Source of the DNA: Clarireedia homoeocarpa | Lineage: Eukaryota > Ascomycota > Leotiomycetes > Helotiales > Rutstroemiaceae | Direction: 5' to 3' | Length of the DNA: 64,000 nt | Assembly (NCBI GenBank): GCA_001465935.1 | Contig: LNKV01000002.1 | Coordinates: 1,116,001-1,180,000, forward strand | Shown: positions 1 to 11,120 of the stretch, piece after piece | Numbering within the stretch: the stretch's first letter is position 1 | Layout of the letters: the number at the start of each line of letters is the position of its first letter | Program-made: the position numbers and the translations under genes | Notes under the pieces: generated by a model | Databases searched by the model: none | What the model was told of the DNA's origin: nothing | Seen by the model: only the letters and a program-made list of their open reading frames with translations

Positions 1-818
1 TAAGTAGTGTGTGTATGTGTGTATTCACCGTCTCTAGTGGGTATGCGCGGTAGGGTGTTTACTGCAATCATTGGCCAAGAACCCCTGAGATAGTCATTAG
101 GGATAAGCTACCGGCACCGGCAACGCAGTATGGACCCAGCTCACAAGCCGCACATACTCACGCAAACAAGAAGAAGAAGAAGAAGAAGAAGAAAGGAGAA
201 AAAGGAAAGAAGAATTGGGTCTTACACTTTGAGGTTTGCGGGAGGTTCGCGGGCGGTTTGCCGTGTGAACTTCAACGTCATAGAAACTGCACGGTGAAGC
301 AGTCAGTATACCCACACCCACCCATCTACCCAGTAGTAATACTTTCCATCGCTATTATTCCAAATCAATGCTTTGGTGCTGCTAAAACACTCTCGCGACT
401 CTCTAGCACTGCGCCTAGAACCTACAGTTCGTCGTGTCGTACCCCCATAGAAAGACCCAATAGAAATACCCAAATAGAAATACCCACGCAATACCCAAGA
501 ATTATCCCCAAAAGTACCTGTACGGCCCTTTTAGCAGTCTCTGACGTCGCTTTCCTAATCCAATTTCTTCTTCGGATCTGTCTCCCTTCGCTTTCTTCCT
601 AGTTTCACTAGGGCCCTTGGACTTGGGTAAGAAAGACTACGACTACTTCGTAAACGACTAAGCATCCTAAATATTTTCCCCGGGGGCCACAACCATCAAT
701 ACACTCCGCTTGTTATCTTCAATTTCTCCTCTCCATCTCCCCTCCGTCTCCCCTCCGTCTCCCCCTCCACTGACCTACTGTCTCTTGGAGCAAGAGTCAC
801 CGGATTGGCACACCCACA
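1..818. other. gene-free left edge and upstream region of the first PLC-like gene
   Basis: No convincing coding region is seen. The stretch holds a short GAA repeat near 168-191 and, just before the gene at 819, a pyrimidine-rich tract at about 715-775 (CTCC and CCTC words). Such CT tracts are common in filamentous-fungal promoters close to the transcription start, so the tract is a plausible core-promoter element of the downstream gene. Short open frames here do not look like proteins. Confidence 0.5.
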
Positions 819-2267
819 ATGCTGTTCTCACGCCTTCTATCAGTTGGCATCCTTGCTGCTGTCGTGCATGCTCAATCAGATTCGTCTTCGTCTTCGAGTT
901 CAAGTTCTTCCAGCCCCAGCTCCGGGTCAAGGACTGGCTCCGGAACAGATCTTACAGTACTTACTGGCGCCTCTGAAGCATCAGTGCCTACTGGATCCTA
1001 TCTGTCGCTTTCGACAACCATTACCGTTTCCACTTCTTCGTCTGCAGTAACAACTGAAGCTGTAGTATCCACAATCACCAGCAGATCAACCACTCGAACA
1101 ACAACCCTCGGATCGACGACCATTTTTGCGATTGGCACACATACATTGACTGGAAATGCAACAAGCTCGACCTCGTCTGCGACGCAGATCGTCTTGACTG
1201 GAGCTGGGCACACGACAACAACTTCAGTCAATGGAACGTCGAACTCGACAGCAACATCGACCTCTAGCTCTGCACAACCAACCAATACTACACCATGCAA
1301 TAATTATGTCGAATTCTGCGACCGAAGTTATGGAAACATTACCGAAGTCGCCGCTCACAATTCTCCTTTCGTTCGAGCGGGCAGCGTAGCAGCCAATCAA
1401 GCTCTCACAGTTACCACCCAACTCAACGATGGAATTCGACTTCTTCAAGGTCAAATTCAATGGAACGGTAGTGTTCCTCATTTCTGTCACACATCTTGCG
1501 ATGTCCTGGATGCAGGACCCATCACTGACTACCTGTCCGAGGTCTATGACTGGGTTGTGAATCATCCGTTCGACGTAGTAACCATCCTCCTTGGAAATGG
1601 AAACTACAGCAATGTTGACAAATACATTCCGTTTATTGAGCAAACGGGACTCCAGAATTACGCCTACCAACCCCCCAAAATTCCTATGGCGCTCAAGGAT
1701 TGGCCCACCCTTGCTTCTATGATTTTGAGTGGAAAGCGTGTCGTATTTTTCATGGACTACCAAGCCAATCAAACTGCCTATCCATGGATCATCGACGAAT
1801 TCACCAACATGTGGGAAACACCTTTTGATCCTACCGACCGCTCATTCCCATGCGTCCCACAACGCCCCCCGAACCTTGATGACGCAAATGCTAAAACTCA
1901 TTTATACATGACGAATCACAACTTGAACTATGATATCACGCTTCTTGGGAACAGCCTGCTTGTTCCATATACACCACTTTTAAATGTTACCAACAACGTT
2001 ACTGGATATGGTTCATTGGGATTGACCGCAGAAAACTGTGCAGCAGCTTGGGGATTCCCACCCAAGTTCCTTAATGTCGATTACTACAACGTCGGCAATG
2101 GAAGCGTGTTCGAAGTGGCAGCGAAGTGGAACAATGTCACATATAATAGACCATGTTGTGGGTTGGTGGCGAGTGGTGCAATGAGGTCAAGAAGTCTTGA
2201 TATGGTGGGAAGAAGTGCTGTAGTGGTTGCGATGGGTGTAACAGGGGTTGTATGGCTATTGATGTGA
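819..2267 (+). CDS. secreted, GPI-anchored PLC-like phosphodiesterase (PI-PLC X-type TIM barrel)
   Basis: This single-exon gene of 482 residues encodes a likely cell-surface phosphodiesterase of the PI-PLC-like superfamily. Residues 1-18 form a signal peptide ending in VVHA. Residues 19-155 are a Ser/Thr-rich stalk, probably O-glycosylated. The catalytic-type barrel starts at about residue 160: His180 in AAHNSPF and His221 or His224 in PHFCHTSC sit where the two active-site histidines of PI-PLC X domains lie, after the hallmark GIRLLQ strand. The last 17 residues are hydrophobic (VVVAMGVTGVVWLLM) after a short basic stretch, as in a GPI-anchor signal. Many N-glycosylation sequons are present. 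The start follows CACCCACA, a good fungal context. Substrate is unknown; the family includes fungal proteins of unproven activity. It converges with the HET gene downstream. Confidence 0.85.
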   Translation: MLFSRLLSVGILAAVVHAQSDSSSSSSSSSSSPSSGSRTGSGTDLTVLTGASEASVPTGSYLSLSTTITVSTSSSAVTTEAVVSTITSRSTTRTTTLGSTTIFAIGTHTLTGNATSSTSSATQIVLTGAGHTTTTSVNGTSNSTATSTSSSAQPTNTTPCNNYVEFCDRSYGNITEVAAHNSPFVRAGSVAANQALTVTTQLNDGIRLLQGQIQWNGSVPHFCHTSCDVLDAGPITDYLSEVYDWVVNHPFDVVTILLGNGNYSNVDKYIPFIEQTGLQNYAYQPPKIPMALKDWPTLASMILSGKRVVFFMDYQANQTAYPWIIDEFTNMWETPFDPTDRSFPCVPQRPPNLDDANAKTHLYMTNHNLNYDITLLGNSLLVPYTPLLNVTNNVTGYGSLGLTAENCAAAWGFPPKFLNVDYYNVGNGSVFEVAAKWNNVTYNRPCCGLVASGAMRSRSLDMVGRSAVVVAMGVTGVVWLLM

Positions 2268-2654
2268 TGTGAAAATAGGATATAATTGTTTGTTTTTCGT
2301 GTATATGGATGTTGGGAAGGTGCTCTGGACTGGATTATCTGCATAGATAGCAAGCGCTTTGGATGGCATAGAACGGCGTTGGTTTTATACGGCAAGCATG
2401 GACGGCATGATACGAAGAGGATATGATGTAAAAACTGGTTAGATTATCTATCTGTATGTAATGACTAAAATGTTTATATTCCACCTAGCTGTCTGTGCAG
2501 CCGACCTATTGAAATGGGTTGTAATTATATGGACATTCTTTGATCGATTATAGTCAGGGAGGAGAACATTAGACACGCACTATCCAGATTTCACATAGTT
2601 ATTGACACGACGAACAGTCTGTCTGAACGTCAGAAACGCCCGACAGAAACATAT
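2268..2654. other. convergent intergenic region
   Basis: This AT-rich 387-base spacer lies between the converging 3' ends of the PLC-like gene and the HET gene and should hold both 3' untranslated regions. I see no gene or repeat in it. Confidence 0.5.
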
Positions 2655-5576
2655 TCAAGTCAAGACAATATCTCTCCCAAACCTCTCCACAGGCAAGGCG
2701 TTAATCATTCCCGCCGTGTTCTTCCAACCAACCCACTCGTTCTCCTCCACTGTCATAACTAATAACCCTATCCTCTCCCATCGCATCATGTCCATGAATG
2801 CTCTGCGCAAGATCAAAAATCTCACCCTACCATTGAACACGAATGGCACCGTACTCGCAAATACGAGCACACTCATCAATTGTCCCTTCGCATGGCCGGC
2901 TTTCAAATCTGCCATGTTCATATTTACCGAGAGATGGATCTGTACTTCCTTGCTTGCCAATGCACTCTGCCGCAGGACGAAGGGCGAGTAAATGGTCAGT
3001 AGAAATTTCTTACTCTGATCAATAGCCAGCACTCTGGCTTGATCTAATAGGTTTATCGGCTCGATTCTATCACTTCCTTGGAGTGTCATATCCGCCGACC
3101 AGACTCGATGCCCGATGCCCTTTGCCCAGCTTTCACTCGTCATCGCCTTGAAGAAATCAACATGCATATTATCCTCCTTCAAATCACCTTCATTCCCAGG
3201 TTCTCCTGTCCTCGCAGTCGTACTAAATCCCACACGGCCCTTCCACCCCACCCACGTCCACGAGGGAAATCCCGTCCTCCGCACACTCCGCACCGCATAT
3301 ACCTCACCCTCGCCTCCCATCCTCGTCCCGCCATGAACCCACCCCGCAACCGACAACGCAAAAGTATCCCTCAACCCTCCCTTCCCCGTGGCAAACACCC
3401 CCTTCCAAACCGGCATCCCCAACAACAAACCCAGCCCTCCTTCTCCCTCCCTCTCATATCTCCCCGCCACACCCAAAAACGCATTCAGCGCATCACTATC
3501 AAAGCTCAGCTGCCTCGCCGTAAAAGTCTTAATATGCGCATCCAACTTCCGCACCTGCGTCTCCACCTCTTCATCCCCTATCGCACATCTCTGATACCCA
3601 TACTGCAGTTCCGGAACCCGATGGATATCCCCGTCGAAGATCCCCGCGAGCATGTAGTCGGCGAACCGAGTCATGGTTGGGTCATATAGGTCGAGGAGAT
3701 CGAGCGATTCGTGCATAGCCATGCCGTTGCATTCCCAGTATATTTGCGAAGGGGTGAAGACGAGCCGGCGGTTGGAGAGCACGCCTTCTTGGTAGGTCCA
3801 GCCACGGGTGGCCCACTCCGAATCGCGGATTGTGGTGCGCGGATCGGGAAGCGTGGAGACGAGGATTGTCGAGCCGGGGATGGCGCTTTTTGGGAGCGGT
3901 TTTCTAGGCCGAGAGGAAGGTGTTATGGGAGGTGCGGGCCGGCGTTTGAGATTCGCGATCATTTCTTCCGGCATCCCGATTTCGGTTGCAAGTTTGCGGA
4001 GGAGAAATGGTGCATATTGCGAGAATGGAATGCCTTGCCTTTCTGCCATTAATTGCATCTTAGGCAAGAATTCCTCGATGGAGTTATTGAAGTCGTCGGC
4101 GAAGTCGTGGAAGATTTCAAAATGGTCGCGGCTGATGTTGTATTTCTCGAGAAGTTTTTGTTCTTTCTGGAATTCCTTCATATCTTCGACGGAAAACGTA
4201 ATTGTGGTTTTCATGCCAAATCGGTGCATGTCCAACCAGGTGCCATCTCCCGCCGACTTATCAAACTCCTCAGTCGACACACCTAGCAGCCTCATGGTCG
4301 GATCTTCATCTTCCAGCAGTCCACTGCTGTCCCAATCCTCCAACTCAATCAGCGGCTGCGCCTCTCTCTTCGCGTTCGTCACCCCAGGTAGTCCAGTCCT
4401 CGCATCTCCCGCCGCGCCCACAATCGTAAACTCGGCGCCCTCATAAATATCCCCCATCTTCGATATCAACCACGCCTTCTCCTCTGCGTTTTCCTGATCG
4501 ATGCAAAGCCTATCAACCCACAACCAGCGCTCGCCCATCCGCTTCGTTACCTCTACTGCATCCATTACTGTCGGTGGCCAATCTCCGCTCGGTGGCCCCC
4601 ACACATAACTCAGCACCACATACGGCTCGCTCCAGGGCCTCTCCACCACCACCGGCGGCGTCGCCATACAATCAATCGCTCTAAACCCCCTCAACTCCAC
4701 CTTCTCCTTTCCCTTTCCCTTTCCCTTCCCCGAATTCCCCACACCCCCCACCTTCTCCTTCTCCTTGCCCTTTCCCTTTCCCTTCCCCGCATCCCCCACC
4801 TTCTCCTTCTCCTTTCCCTTTCCCTTTCCCTTTCCCTTCCCCCCGTTCCCCGCATCCCCCACCTTCCGCGCCTCACACGCCCCATGCGCCTCCCGACAGC
4901 AATCCAGCCACAACCTCGCCAGCTGCAAATCCGCCTTCTCCCCGAGCAGCCGCGGCGTCGCCAGCCGCATGCGCGCCCCCTCGCTCATCCGATAAATCGC
5001 CCCTTGCTGCGGCAGCGCCGTCTCCATCCAGCGCAGCGGGATGCCCGTTTGGGGAATATCCGCGACGATCGGCACAACAGCGAGAAACACATTGTGGTCG
5101 ACGGCGCCCCAGGGCCGCGGGTCCTTTTTGCGGTGGTTGGTGGTTTTTTGCGGCGCCTGGAAGAGGTAGGATTCGCTGGTGCAGAGCGCGAGGAGCTTGT
5201 ACCCGAGGATGGCGTCGGAGGTGGTGCTGGTGCTGGTGGGGGGAGGGAGCGGGGTGCCGGCGGAGGGGCACGTTTGCAGGAGGAAGGTGCAGAGGCGGCA
5301 GGAGGTGGAGGTGGAGGTGGAGGTGAGGGTCGAGAGCCGCGTGCCGAGCGTGGCGACGTGGTAGAAGTGTCCGAGGTAAGGGGGGCCTCTGTCGCTCCGG
5401 TAGACTTCGAGAGTGCGGTTGTTGTTGCCTCGTCGGGCGCCTTCATAGAGGTCGTATGCATTTTCAAGGGCGCGGCGGATATTAAGGGTTGAGCAGGCGG
5501 AGCAGAGGCCCGGGTTCGGGTTGCGGATATCGGTGGAGACAGAGGATGAGGAGGGTTTAGGTGCTCGGGAGGACAT
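2655..5576 (-). CDS. HET-domain (heterokaryon incompatibility) protein
   Basis: This intronless gene of 973 residues carries a HET domain at about residues 318-400. The three signature blocks are visible: YVVLSYVWG, RWLWVDRLCIDQ, and a MGDIYEGAEFTIVGAAG block followed by TGLPGV. HET domains trigger cell death when unlike fungal strains fuse, and are related to TIR-type domains. The N-terminal part (residues 20-120) has paired cysteines (CSACSTLN, CRLCTFLL), usual for this class. Residues 245-293 form a lysine/glycine/glutamate repeat linker, likely variable in length. The C-terminal 570 residues include the usual SEWATRGWTYQEGVLS motif near residue 610, which in HET proteins follows the domain. 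No NACHT or WD40 module is fused, so this is a stand-alone HET protein. Partner and specificity are unknown. Confidence 0.93.
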   Translation of the reverse strand: MSSRAPKPSSSSVSTDIRNPNPGLCSACSTLNIRRALENAYDLYEGARRGNNNRTLEVYRSDRGPPYLGHFYHVATLGTRLSTLTSTSTSTSCRLCTFLLQTCPSAGTPLPPPTSTSTTSDAILGYKLLALCTSESYLFQAPQKTTNHRKKDPRPWGAVDHNVFLAVVPIVADIPQTGIPLRWMETALPQQGAIYRMSEGARMRLATPRLLGEKADLQLARLWLDCCREAHGACEARKVGDAGNGGKGKGKGKGKEKEKVGDAGKGKGKGKEKEKVGGVGNSGKGKGKGKEKVELRGFRAIDCMATPPVVVERPWSEPYVVLSYVWGPPSGDWPPTVMDAVEVTKRMGERWLWVDRLCIDQENAEEKAWLISKMGDIYEGAEFTIVGAAGDARTGLPGVTNAKREAQPLIELEDWDSSGLLEDEDPTMRLLGVSTEEFDKSAGDGTWLDMHRFGMKTTITFSVEDMKEFQKEQKLLEKYNISRDHFEIFHDFADDFNNSIEEFLPKMQLMAERQGIPFSQYAPFLLRKLATEIGMPEEMIANLKRRPAPPITPSSRPRKPLPKSAIPGSTILVSTLPDPRTTIRDSEWATRGWTYQEGVLSNRRLVFTPSQIYWECNGMAMHESLDLLDLYDPTMTRFADYMLAGIFDGDIHRVPELQYGYQRCAIGDEEVETQVRKLDAHIKTFTARQLSFDSDALNAFLGVAGRYEREGEGGLGLLLGMPVWKGVFATGKGGLRDTFALSVAGWVHGGTRMGGEGEVYAVRSVRRTGFPSWTWVGWKGRVGFSTTARTGEPGNEGDLKEDNMHVDFFKAMTSESWAKGIGHRVWSADMTLQGSDRIEPINLLDQARVLAIDQSKKFLLTIYSPFVLRQSALASKEVQIHLSVNMNMADLKAGHAKGQLMSVLVFASTVPFVFNGRVRFLILRRAFMDMMRWERIGLLVMTVEENEWVGWKNTAGMINALPVERFGRDIVLT
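4698..4844 (-). repeat. in-frame low-complexity repeat coding a Gly-Lys/Glu-Lys linker
   Basis: Inside the HET gene, repeated TTTCCC words on the plus strand encode runs of GKGKGK followed by EKEKV, in three imperfect blocks separated by a GDAG or GGVG spacer. Length changes by replication slippage would stay in frame when whole codons are lost or gained. The linker sits directly before the HET domain. Confidence 0.8.
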
Positions 5577-6956
5577 TTTTTTCTTTTCGTGGCCGGAAGT
5601 TTTCCCTGTGCTTGGGATTTAGTGTGATATGTCTGAAGAGAGACGTTTTTCAATTTCGTTTTTGTTTCTTTTTTTGATAGGGATGGAATGGAATATCAAT
5701 TCTTCAAGTCCCATCCGCACTCCGAGAATAATTACGCATCAAGTTCAAATATATAGACACAAAAGCACCAAGATATATATATATATATATACATATAACA
5801 AGGAAAGGGAACTCAAAATAGCCGTTTTATCCCGTGTTTCTCTCCTCTGGATAGCTTGGGCTTGGCTGAGCTAAACCGCCTGATATCTATCTACCCCCTC
5901 CCCCTTCCACATTTTTTTTCTCAGCCCGTATATGTGCGGTACCTGACTGAGCTACGTACCCCTGGTCTGTCATCTGTACTGTATGATAGGTATAATAAGT
6001 TATCAAATAAGCATTCTTCGCGATCCCGACCCGGAGGAAAGGGAAGGGAAGGGAAGAGAAGGGGCTGAAATATCGAATTGCTTTCACGTGTGACTTGTGC
6101 GTTTAGGCAGCAAAGGAATTTTTTTTTAGAGCTCAATGCGACGCTGAGCGGGTGCGTGCATGGGGTGGTGGGGGGCCTTGCATGGCGGCGCTTTGCTGTC
6201 TGGAGGGGGGAGGGGAACCCCCATAGTGAGGTTGTGGAGAGGGGGTTTGGATGAAGGGTTAGAACTATGCGGGATGTATGTAGAATCGGTTGGTGGTTGT
6301 GGGAATATTGTATTGTGTGTGTTTGCTTTTGCTGTTTTGTATTATCGTTATAAATAATACTGTATACTGCCCGTTGTTTACTTCTTCTTCGTCTGGTAGA
6401 GAATTAGGATTATGTGATTGAACCGCTAAATAGTTCTATGATTGCTCGCCATCATTTAACCTGCACCAGAATACTTCTCACGTTTGGGTTCGTGTGTTGT
6501 AAGATCAAAAGCCATGGAAGCGGGCCCTTGCTGGATCAAGGGCAATAGATTTGATATCTTAATTTGTATTAGATGGTAGCCTTCTATATAGAACTAGTCC
6601 ATGAAATACAGTCTCTATACTGCAGAGATAACAGTTCGATAATGTTATCTGCAACGCTGATAAAGTAGTCGAGGCATTTACGATATCTTGGATTCTTTGA
6701 GATGATTATCTATAGCATATTATTTCATGGTCAGGAAAACAGTCCGAATATCACATTGTCCTAAATCAGCTGATTATGTCTGAACTGGAGAAGGAATATG
6801 ACTTCTATGATCATCACTTCGCAAACCTAGTAACGAACAGTTCGTCCAAGCTAAATCGAATGTATTTGGCATGCACGATTACAGCAGACAGTGTGCTCAT
6901 ATGCTGTGGAGTACCTGCAACAACAGCTTGACTCCTCATCTCAACAACATATTCCC
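5577..6956. other. gene-free stretch upstream of the HET gene
   Basis: About 1.4 kb without a supported gene. It contains the HET promoter, an AT dinucleotide run at about 5772-5797, purine-rich runs (GGGAAGGGAAGG near 6040), and AT-rich DNA toward 6956. Small open frames look random. Confidence 0.5.
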
Positions 6957-7735
6957 CTAAACCCTCACCTCCAAATCTTCCACATTTCCAGCATCCAACC
7001 CCTTCTTCTCCCTCTTCGCTTGCTCCTCTCTATTAGTCTCCGTGCTCCCCTCCAAACCATAAGCCATCTTCCCATCGCCCGGAGGTCCCGTCTCAAATGT
7101 CTCCCTTACAACTGTGTACGAATGATATCCGCATCGCGCTACTGGCTGTACCTTCCTCAAATCAATCAGCCCATTCGTCAGCACCGATTCCGCGATATAC
7201 ACGCCGACCACTCGCCCAATAAGCACATCTACAGTGCCCATAGGTGGATTTCCTGGTAGACGGAGAGTAGTATAGTAGGTGCACTCGAAGCGGATAGGAG
7301 AGTTAGCGACCATTGGGACAGAATGTTTGAGTGTGTTGGTCATCACTTTTTCGAGACCCGCGGACTGGAATTCGTCAGTGTCGTAGGGGAGCTGCTCCGA
7401 GGTGACGTTTGTGGCGTGGCGGAGATCTCAGGTGCAGATGTTTCAGGCGAAGGAGCCGGTGGTGTCGGCGTTGATAGTGGTGTCTTTGCGCTCGTTTTCA
7501 TGGGTTTGGTTGGCGGAGAACATAACATATGGTGGGTCGAAGGTTAGGTTGTTGAATTGACTGGTCGGTGATTAGTATTGGGAAGGTATGTATATTGTTA
7601 ACAGGTCAAGTACCTGTAGGGTGCAAGATTATCTTTCCCGTCAAAGGACCGGGTGGAAATCCACCCTATTGGTCGGGGAACCACGCATGTCTGTGGAACG
7701 TAGATATCAGACCTATGGTGTCTAGCGCGTAGAGG
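6957..7735 (-). pseudogene. broken flavin-reductase-like (FMN-binding split barrel) gene
   Basis: Read on the minus strand, the sequence gives VVPRPIGWIS, then NLAPY, a clean 53-base intron (7613-7561, GTACTT to CCAG), then FDPPYVMFSANQ, DLRHATNVTSEQ and RLPGNPPMGTVDV. These blocks in this order are typical of the flavin reductase-like FMN-binding family. The frame is interrupted by two TGA codons close together (in the GSFA-x-NICT-x-DLRHA segment, where the family usually has aromatic residues). At the 5' end no start codon is found before a TAG upstream of DIYVPQ. The 3' end looks intact, to a stop at 6957. It is therefore a pseudogene with a lost 5' end, next to a LINE remnant that may have caused the truncation. 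Confidence 0.8.
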
Positions 7736-7981
7736 CTATACCCAGCCTTCAGTGTATTTCCCTGTACTCTGGAAGCAGCGATGGGACCCTCAGCGTGGCC
7801 TGAACTTAGGCCCTCCAGACGACATACATTGACGTCCACAACAAGCTCATTTATGGCAACCTAGAGAACCATACGAGTTCGACTACGTAGCCAGACAACA
7901 ACAGAAGCATTCAGAACATACACAGCCACAAGAATAAAATACCATATACAAGAAGCTATTCGCACGAACCCGAATCCAAGA

Positions 7982-8640
7982 ATGAAGACACTAAAAATCC
8001 TTACAGCAAATCAAATGAAGAGCGGAGACCTCGCCATTTCCACAGCAGCGATTGAGGAAGCAAATATGCTTAGAGAGCTAGCAGGAGAATGGTAAAAAGA
8101 AGTGGAAGAGAGAGCAGAAGTACAAATCCCTGTATATACAGTAGCAGTACACGGTATACACACCAAATCAATCGATCTGGGCAAAATGGAAGAAACCACA
8201 CAGCGAATTATATTAGTAAATACTAGAATAGTCCAATGTGCAGCACAGAAGATTAGAAGAATCTCATGGATCTCTAAAGCCTATGAAACAAAAGCAAAAT
8301 CATCAATTATCATCGACTTCACCGACCCGTACATCGCCAACGCCTTTATAGAGAGAGGAATAGTCTATCAGGATCAACTCCATGAATGCGAACTATACAG
8401 CCCTGAAAGTAAAGTACGACAATGCTTCAAATGCCAAGAACATGGCCACATTGGAACCCGATGCCACAAACCCCAGAAGTACGTACGGGTGGTGCTCCCT
8501 TCCCCATCCCACCCAGAAATGCATGATAAAGGACACGCGAGATAGCAACGGCAAACTATAAATAGAATGTGCGAACTGTAAAGGGAACCACGAAGCGTGG
8601 TAGAAGAAGTGTCCAATGATGAAAGTAGAAGTTGAATATA
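7982..8640 (+). mobile_element. remnant of a non-LTR (Tad1-type LINE) retrotransposon ORF1
   Basis: An open frame from 7982 to 8545, with one internal TAA at 8093, encodes a gag-like RNA-binding protein. A middle SSIIIDFTDPYIAN block is followed by a CCHC zinc knuckle (CFKCQEHGHIGTRC). A second knuckle (CANCKGNHEAW, then a stop, KKC) follows after a frameshift at about 8550-8615. Two tandem knuckles after an A-rich coding frame are typical of ORF1 of fungal Tad1-like LINEs. No endonuclease or reverse transcriptase follows, so only a piece remains. The TAA and TAG stops (from likely CAA and TGG codons) fit CpA-to-TpA mutation. Confidence 0.7.
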
Positions 8641-9619
8641 GACAGCAATTTAAACCGCAGAAAGAAGCCCTGCATTTCGTACCACGAAATCCTCAGGCAA
8701 TAGAACTACAAGGCAGACTACCAGGAGCATGTTCAGGGTCATATGACCCAAAAGAGCGGTTTGATTCTGAATGCTCCCAGGGCTCCTGGAGGACGGATCC
8801 CGAGGGCTCCTTGGGCTCCTAAGAACGAAGACCTATAGTCGGATGAATTTTCTTAGTATATAGAGCTTCGTATGCCATACTTTCATAGTTACCAATTACA
8901 TTTCTGCTCGAATCCCTATCTGCCAGCCTTATATTGAACTTACTCCTGCGAGTTACCTCATTGTGAGATAATTGCCCTAGCACCTGATTAAACATCTTCT
9001 CATTGTCCCGTGACCTTGAGATAATTTCTGACCAAGTTGTTTAGTCCGTTGCCTAACCTTATATATACTAAGTTGCTACTGTAGTTAGCCTAAGTTGCCT
9101 TGGAGCCCTGAGATAACTTACCTGGAATAACTTCCATTATAACGACGTAACAAAGGAAATATAAATAGGCTGGATACAGAGAAGAGATTTTTTGGGGAAG
9201 GCTATCTCAGTGTTCGTATGGGCTGGGTCGAAGATGAAGGAATCAAATGAGAGTGGTATATAATTAATATACTTGACAGTATTAGGATAATCGAGCACTG
9301 TGCTTGGAGAACGGGCCTTCAAAATCGTTAAAGTATAATTGAGATACTAGCTACTAAGAAAATGAATGAATCTGTTGCGGTCATAATTTCATATCGTGTT
9401 ATGTTGTTCGTCGATAGTAAATAGAAAAGGAGAGGAGGTCCAAGGAAATAGGAAAGGAAAGCAACCATGAGTTATACTGAATTCGACCCCTAACTAGATA
9501 CCTTCCTTCTCCGCCGAAATCACTTCCTCCATTGAAATTTCTCCTACTAGTTCGCCAACTTACGCAGCCTCCCCCTTAAACTTCACATGCACCGTGTCTC
9601 CATTGGTTCCTTCCGGTCC
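8641..9619. other. gene-free stretch beside the LINE remnant
   Basis: No coding region is supported. The first 190 bases may still belong to the LINE remnant and include a repeated GGGCTCC word near 8780-8820. The rest is AT-rich and may be decayed repeat DNA. The last part is the 3' flank of the C2H2 gene. Confidence 0.4.
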
Positions 9620-10679
9620 TCAAACGGCCATCCCGTGTTTCTTCCGCTGGTGGTCACGGAGCTTATCAGCGCGATGAAAAGCCCTAGGACCACGACGGTT
9701 GCACCCATCAATGAGGCAGGGGTGCTGAGGGACACCATGCTGCCGTCTATGTCGAGCCAGGTCACCCGGGCGGGCGATTATTTTTCCGCATCCAGCGAAG
9801 TTGCAGGTATGCGCGTTGGTATTGCCGTTGGATCGTCGAGGTACCACCGTTCTGGCAATGGGAAGAGGCCCCGCAGGAGCAGTGAGCATGCTGGTTGCAT
9901 GGGTAGGTACTGCCAGGGCGGCAGGAATTCCGGTGGTAGTGGAAAGAGGTAATTGATTGAAGCTTTCTATAGTCTCTTGAGGGTCGATGAGTGTTACATT
10001 ATCCCACTGGGTAAAGGTAGTGGGATTGGCGAAGCTATTAGGCATGACGCCAGAGTCATTGCAGACACCGAAGCCATTGTAGACACCGAAGCCATTGTAG
10101 ACACCAAAGTCAGAAGGCTGGAGGACTGGATCAGGCTGAACGTTTGCGACGGCGTTAGAATACACGGAAAAGTCGGCCGAGTTCAAAGCCGGGATGAAGT
10201 GTTGCTCAAAGTCTGGTGTCACATGACTCAAGCTTTGGGCAAACCCCTGAGAAGCTGGATCCCAAGCAGGAGGCGCGAAGGAGACATCGTGATTCCATTC
10301 ATTATTCCATCCATTATTGGGAGTGCTCACGGCTTGCTGCTGAAATCCGAGGTTGCTTGGTGACAAGCTCGGTGACCAGATAGGGATATGCTGATCTCGA
10401 GTTACGGTCGCATCCAGAGTCCCCGCAAGCGCCTGATTGGAGGAGGAATTATAGCTGGGAGGTGTGACAAAGGTGTCGACATCGCGATGATTTCCATCGC
10501 CGTTGATGAAACCGGAGCCTGGAGCTGCTAGGGCCCAGGGGCACGGACCAGCTGGATCAAATCCAGATCGACTGGAGGCATACTCACATTAGCGATAAAA
10601 AAAAATCTTACCCGGTGTAACCATTGCTGCAATGAGTAGCTGATTGGCCGAAGGCATCGATGTGACTGTGTGTCGGCAT
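9620..10679 (-). CDS. C2H2 zinc-finger protein, putative transcription factor
   Basis: Two exons: 10679-10612 and 10571-9620, with a 40-base intron (10611-10572, GTAAGA ... GCTAAT ... CAG). Together they encode 339 residues. The short first exon (22 codons plus 2 bases) begins MPTHSHIDAFG and joins in phase to RSGFDPAGP. The C-terminal 63 residues hold two zinc fingers: CNFAGCGK ... DLARHRRQH, and CLIDGCNRRG ... KLRDHQRKKH, where the last is a C-x4-C-x12-H-x4-H type. The middle is Asn/Ser/Pro/Thr-rich, with a small GVYNGFGVYNGFGVCND repeat. This layout (disordered body, two C-terminal fingers) is common in fungal nuclear regulators. It is divergent from the C2H2-ankyrin gene, 441 bases away. 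DNA targets are unknown. Confidence 0.8.
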
Positions 10680-11120
10680 AATTTCCTGAAGCAGGGGGCG
10701 ACAAATAAAGGGAGCGTGCGAAATAGGGCGGCGAATAAGAGCGGATGAGGGCGAAGCTGGGGCAAAAGCAGGCGAAAGCGGGCGAAAACGGGCGACCAAT
10801 CAATAAAAGATGAGAGGATTTCGGATGCTGTCGAGGTGGATAGGCTCCGCGAATTTGAAAGCAAAATCAAGAGGGACAGTCGGTTGTTTATGTATTATGG
10901 GGGAAAATATTATGGGGGAAAATCTTATGGGGAGCTTCCATCCTCATTAGTTCCATCCATCAGCTCAGCCCTCTTGCGCAGAAGGGCTACGAAGTACATA
11001 TTTCGAATCGTATCGCGGAAGCTTTATGCAGAGGGCCAGCGGCCCTGAACAGCCCATAGGAACAGAACTGGCATTACCGCATCCAAACCCTTTGATACAA
11101 ATTTTGATCCAACAGATATC
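10680..11120. promoter_or_regulatory. shared divergent intergenic region of the two C2H2 genes
   Basis: This 441-base spacer separates the start codons of two genes transcribed away from each other, so it should hold both promoters. At 10892-10932 a TATTATGGGGGAAAA word is repeated nearly three times. Runs of GGGCGAAA-like words (10720-10795) are also repeated. Neither is a recognised binding site. Confidence 0.45.

Noticed and set aside
4985..5653. A 222-residue minus-strand frame overlapping the HET gene
   Set aside because: It is a Ser/Pro/Ala-rich shadow frame of the HET N-terminal region, caused by high GC at third codon positions.
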